Below are positions 62,606 through 64,000 of a stretch of DNA of 64,000 nt, one piece after another. Position 1 is the first letter of the stretch, and each line of letters opens with the position of its first letter. Below the pieces are notes generated by a model. It was not told the origin of the DNA. It did not search any database and worked only from the letters and a program-made list of their open reading frames with translations. The position numbers were made by a program, and so were the translations under genes. This DNA comes from Phoronis australis. Its lineage: Eukaryota > Phoronida > Phoronidae. The DNA is taken from NCBI GenBank assembly GCA_002633005.1, contig NMRA01000437.1, positions 281,816-345,815 on the forward strand, given 5' to 3'.

Positions 62606-62845
62606 CTCCGAGGAGCGACACTTGGCGAAATTAACAGAAAAGACAACGATAAAGATGATGACGAATATGACGACGATGGTGGCGATGATGAAAAATACAA
62701 GTATTGATAACATTCACATGACGAACGTAGAGGTCAGAAATCTGTAAGAAATAGGCTACAGTCTTGAGCGACACTTGGCAAAATTAACTGAAAAGACGAC
62801 GACAGAGATGATGATGAAGGTGGTGGCGATGTAGGCAATGACAAT
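62606..62845 (+). repeat. Direct duplication, period 153 bp
   Basis: GAGCGACACTTGGC-AAATTAAC-GAAAAGAC starts at 62613 and again at 62766, followed in both copies by a GATGATGA / GGTGGCGATG-rich stretch. The tandem pair sits directly against the foldback-family copy. Confidence 0.7.
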
Positions 62846-62990
62846 CGCCTCTGTTGGCCCGAACCAGAGGCGATGCAGCTCCTATAGGCACTCCATACGC
62901 CGGAAGCTTTTCGGCGAATTATGCCTCGCACCGACTAAACCATCAAAGTCACATTGTTATAAATACGCGACCCCTGACGACTAAGTAGAT
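62845..62990 (+). mobile_element. Foldback family B, single arm with tip hairpin
   Basis: Begins with the hairpin ATCGCCTCTG ... CAGAGGCGAT, then GCAGCTCCTATAGGCACTCC, CGCCGGAAGCTTTTCGGCGA, ATTATGCCTCGCACCGACTA and CACATTGTTATAAATACGC, the order of the 44445 arm. The second arm is absent. The tip hairpin has a stem sequence different from the other copies. Confidence 0.75.
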
Positions 62991-64000
62991 TTGCAGTTTC
63001 GTGGCTAATTCACCAACATAATCATGTGCACATTTCTTCTTTGGCTCACTAGTATAGTATTTTCTTGACTGAAAGTTTAGTTTCCACTGAACTTTGGCTG
63101 GTTTATGTTCGTGATGTCTGATCAGTTTCCGAGCCACTGGCCGGGATAACGAGTCAGTCCGGGCGGCCGCGACGGGCCTGATCGGGCTCCGAGCCACTGG
63201 CCAGGATAACAAGGGTTTTGTGTTAAGAACTCAAAAAATCACAAGTCTAAACAACACAGATCCATGTTCTCCTGTCTGTATCTCACGGAAAATACTTCGA
63301 AATTATCTCCGAACAGACACCAAACTCCTGCTACGGACCTTATTGGCCTACCGAACTTTGTCGGCAACGTTGTGTCCAAATACTAATAAATCCGTAAGAG
63401 CGAAATAAAACAACTCGGTGTATTTTTAAGGGTTTTACATCGAAGTTTGATGATTTATTGGTGTTAAAGGATGAATTCATGCGATAAGCTGACACCAGTA
63501 ACCCGTGTTGTGAACTGCTGAACAGGCTGCGTGTGAAACCGATGACATCATTGGATAATTTCAACACCTCCGTCTGCCTTCAGGTGTCAGGTAACGCAAC
63601 CGTATGTGTCGTTATGGAGTAGAACTACTCGATCTAAATTGATACAAATTAGGTTGTTTTTTGGGTGGCATGCTCCTTTAAACGGACGGTAGGCCAATTT
63701 CGGTCTCTGATTAAGAGTTTTCGCCTCGTCAAAAATACATTCCACACTTAAAACTGTCATTTAAAAAAGTGCTTACTTTTTCCAGTTGTCCTTTCTACTT
63801 CAACGCATATCTTTGATGAAGCTTAGTTACAAGAATCAATGTGACTTTGGCAAAAAATTCCAACTCCACTTTTTTGCTCACCGTTAACATTTTCACCATG
63901 CGCGCGATAACCACTAAGTATTTTAACTGAGTCACGTGAGTTAGGCAAAGGCTAGCGCGAGACTGAGTAAAGCTTGTGACGCTGGCACGTGACACTTGAA
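62991..64000. other. Terminal stretch, no gene recognised
   Basis: Contains a GC-rich direct repeat (63118-63213). The open frames at 62949-63212, 63340-63567 and 63795-63995 carry no motif I recognise. CGCG-containing sequence and a CACGTGA-type word near 63930 and 63985 could belong to a promoter beyond the right edge. Confidence 0.45.
63118..63213 (+). repeat. GC-rich 60-bp-period direct repeat
   Basis: CTGATC-G-TCCGAGCCACTGGCC-GGATAAC occurs at 63118 and 63178. The spacer contains GGGCGGCCGC. Base composition is far above the local average. Confidence 0.85.

Overview
This window is animal nuclear DNA: AT-rich, intron-rich, with long introns full of degraded transposon pieces, and draft-assembly marks (single N bases at 12285 and 22288, an 11-N gap at 53497-53507). 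The genes are conserved metazoan ones (KAT7, HSPA13, SMG9, CFAP126, SLC34). With the retroelement types present (Penelope-like, L1-like, a second LINE class) this suggests a ciliated invertebrate, most likely a deuterostome such as a hemichordate or lancelet. The species cannot be fixed from the sequence alone.

Layout. 1-1677 (+) is the 3' part of a secreted protein with Thr-rich mucin-like repeats followed by a Ly6/uPAR (LU) domain. 4262-5137 (+) is a single-exon His/Gln/Pro/Trp-rich repeat protein of unknown function. 9197-10909 (-) holds C-terminal exons of an SLC34 sodium-phosphate cotransporter broken by three frame changes. 14895-29090 (+) is a complete 11-coding-exon KAT7/HBO1 (MYST histone acetyltransferase), 560 residues when spliced. 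34083-43845 (-) is a complete 7-coding-exon HSPA13 (Hsp70-like ATPase), 431 residues, with one GC-AG intron. 44255-58275 (+) is a complete 12-coding-exon SMG9 (nonsense-mediated decay), 470 residues. 59070-62041 (-) is a complete 4-exon CFAP126/Flattop (ciliary basal body and planar polarity), 232 residues.

Relations. HSPA13 and SMG9 are head to head with 409 bp between start codons, so they probably share a promoter. SMG9 and CFAP126 are tail to tail, their predicted polyadenylation signals about 280 bp apart. Apart from this arrangement the genes are functionally unrelated, as is usual in animal genomes. Exon junctions were set by AG/GT signals plus reading-phase agreement with the family proteins, and all phases close.

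Mobile and repeated DNA. The most striking component is a foldback family (about 590 bp when intact at 44445-45035, with partial copies near 15700, 43005 and 62845) whose tips carry hairpins that keep pairing while their stem sequences differ. There are also three dispersed copies of a roughly 71-bp palindrome, a 122-bp near-perfect hairpin, an 825-bp element with good terminal inverted repeats, a 306-bp foldback, a Penelope-like relic, two LINE fragments, a probable tRNA-derived SINE and several unassigned dispersed repeats. A possible two-exon coiled-coil mini-gene lies antisense inside an HSPA13 intron. No CRISPR array, rRNA or convincing functional tRNA gene was seen.
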